In this document: positions 7,069 through 7,361 of the stretch, piece by piece
Position numbering within the stretch: the stretch's first letter is position 1
Layout of the letters: each line of letters begins with the position of its first letter
NCBI GenBank assembly: GCA_016287995.1
Contig: JAEEXW010000134.1
Span: 1 to 7,361, forward strand
Length of the DNA stretch: 7,361 nucleotides
Source of the DNA: Bacteroidales bacterium
Lineage (GTDB): Bacteria; Bacteroidota; Bacteroidia; Bacteroidales; UBA3824
Direction of reading: 5' to 3'
The notes under the pieces: model-generated
Databases searched by the model: none
What the model was told of the DNA's origin: nothing
Seen by the model: the letters and a program-made list of their open reading frames with translations, nothing else
Position numbers and translations under genes: made by a program

Positions 7069-7361
7069 ATGGTTAGCAAACAGGAAGCATTAGACAGAAG
7101 ATACCTCAGAATGGCAAGAATTTGGGCTGAAAATTCTTACTGTACGAGGCGCAAGGTCGGAGCGTTAATCGTTAAGGACAAGATGATAATTTCTGACGGT
7201 TATAACGGTACGCCCTCAGGTTTTGAAAATGTTTGCGAACTTGAAGACGGTACTACAAAGCCTTACGTTCTCCATGCCGAGGCCAACGCGATTACAAAAG
7301 TGGCAAAATCAAGCAACAATTCGCTCGGTGCAACGCTTTACGTTACTGCCTCGCCGTGTCT
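7069..7361 (+). CDS. dCMP (deoxycytidylate) deaminase, 3' end beyond the window
   Basis: The first 97 residues of a zinc-dependent cytidine/deoxycytidylate deaminase are visible. The enzyme converts dCMP to dUMP plus ammonia, feeding thymidylate synthesis in the cytoplasm. Family features seen are YLRMARIWAENSYCTRRKVGALIV (about residues 12-35; Cys25 and the VGA strand), GYNGTPSGF near 44-52, the catalytic HAE motif at 69-71 (zinc His69, proton-shuttle Glu71) followed by NAI, and the start of the PCxxC zinc motif at Pro96-Cys97, where the window ends. The second zinc cysteine and the C-terminal helices are missing only because of the edge. The ATG at 7069 is 7 bases after the lipoprotein stop with no promoter between them, so the gene is probably read from the promoter at 6158-6189. 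No functional link to the lipoprotein is evident. Confidence 0.93.
   Translation, partial: MVSKQEALDRRYLRMARIWAENSYCTRRKVGALIVKDKMIISDGYNGTPSGFENVCELEDGTTKPYVLHAEANAITKVAKSSNNSLGATLYVTASPC

Overview
The window looks like a piece of a Bacteroidota (Bacteroidetes) chromosome. Four things point there: low GC with strong A/T bias at third codon positions; promoters of the TTTG / TAnnTTTG type, two of them with an exact 20-base spacer; mostly absent Shine-Dalgarno sequences; and envelope proteins whose signal peptides end in the A|Q style common in that phylum. I cannot name a genus.

Layout. Two genes point left and four point right, away from a divergent intergenic region at 1718-1841. On the minus strand are the first 314 codons of a STAND-type NTPase (1-942, cut by the window edge) and, upstream of it, a DUF481-type outer-membrane beta-barrel gene (995-1717). 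On the plus strand is a complete 1083-residue protein (1842-5093): an nSTAND1 NTPase, one membrane helix, a long Ala/Glu/Arg coiled coil and a seven-bladed WD40-like propeller. One base later begins an outer-membrane barrel protein with an N-terminal TPR-like helical part (5095-6150). A separate promoter then drives an OmpA-like lipoprotein (6222-7061), followed after 7 bases by a dCMP deaminase cut by the right edge (7069-7361).

The main peculiarity is that the two STAND genes are close paralogues facing away from each other. By hand alignment their visible shared part is about 89% identical in DNA and about 95% in protein. They form a long inverted repeat (1-942 and 1842-2780) around the DUF481 gene, so duplication, gene conversion or inversion of the middle segment are all possible.

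How the genes may work together (inference). The plus-strand STAND protein has the arrangement expected of an inner-membrane protein with a cytoplasmic NTPase and a periplasmic coiled coil and propeller. Its directly coupled neighbour is a secreted outer-membrane barrel, so the pair could form an envelope-spanning sensing or scaffolding module. No toxic effector domain (TIR, CHAT, nuclease) is visible. The OmpA-like lipoprotein and the dCMP deaminase are probably a separate, housekeeping transcription unit.

No RNA genes, CRISPR arrays, insertion sequences or convincing terminators were seen, and no intergenic stretch exceeds 300 bases.
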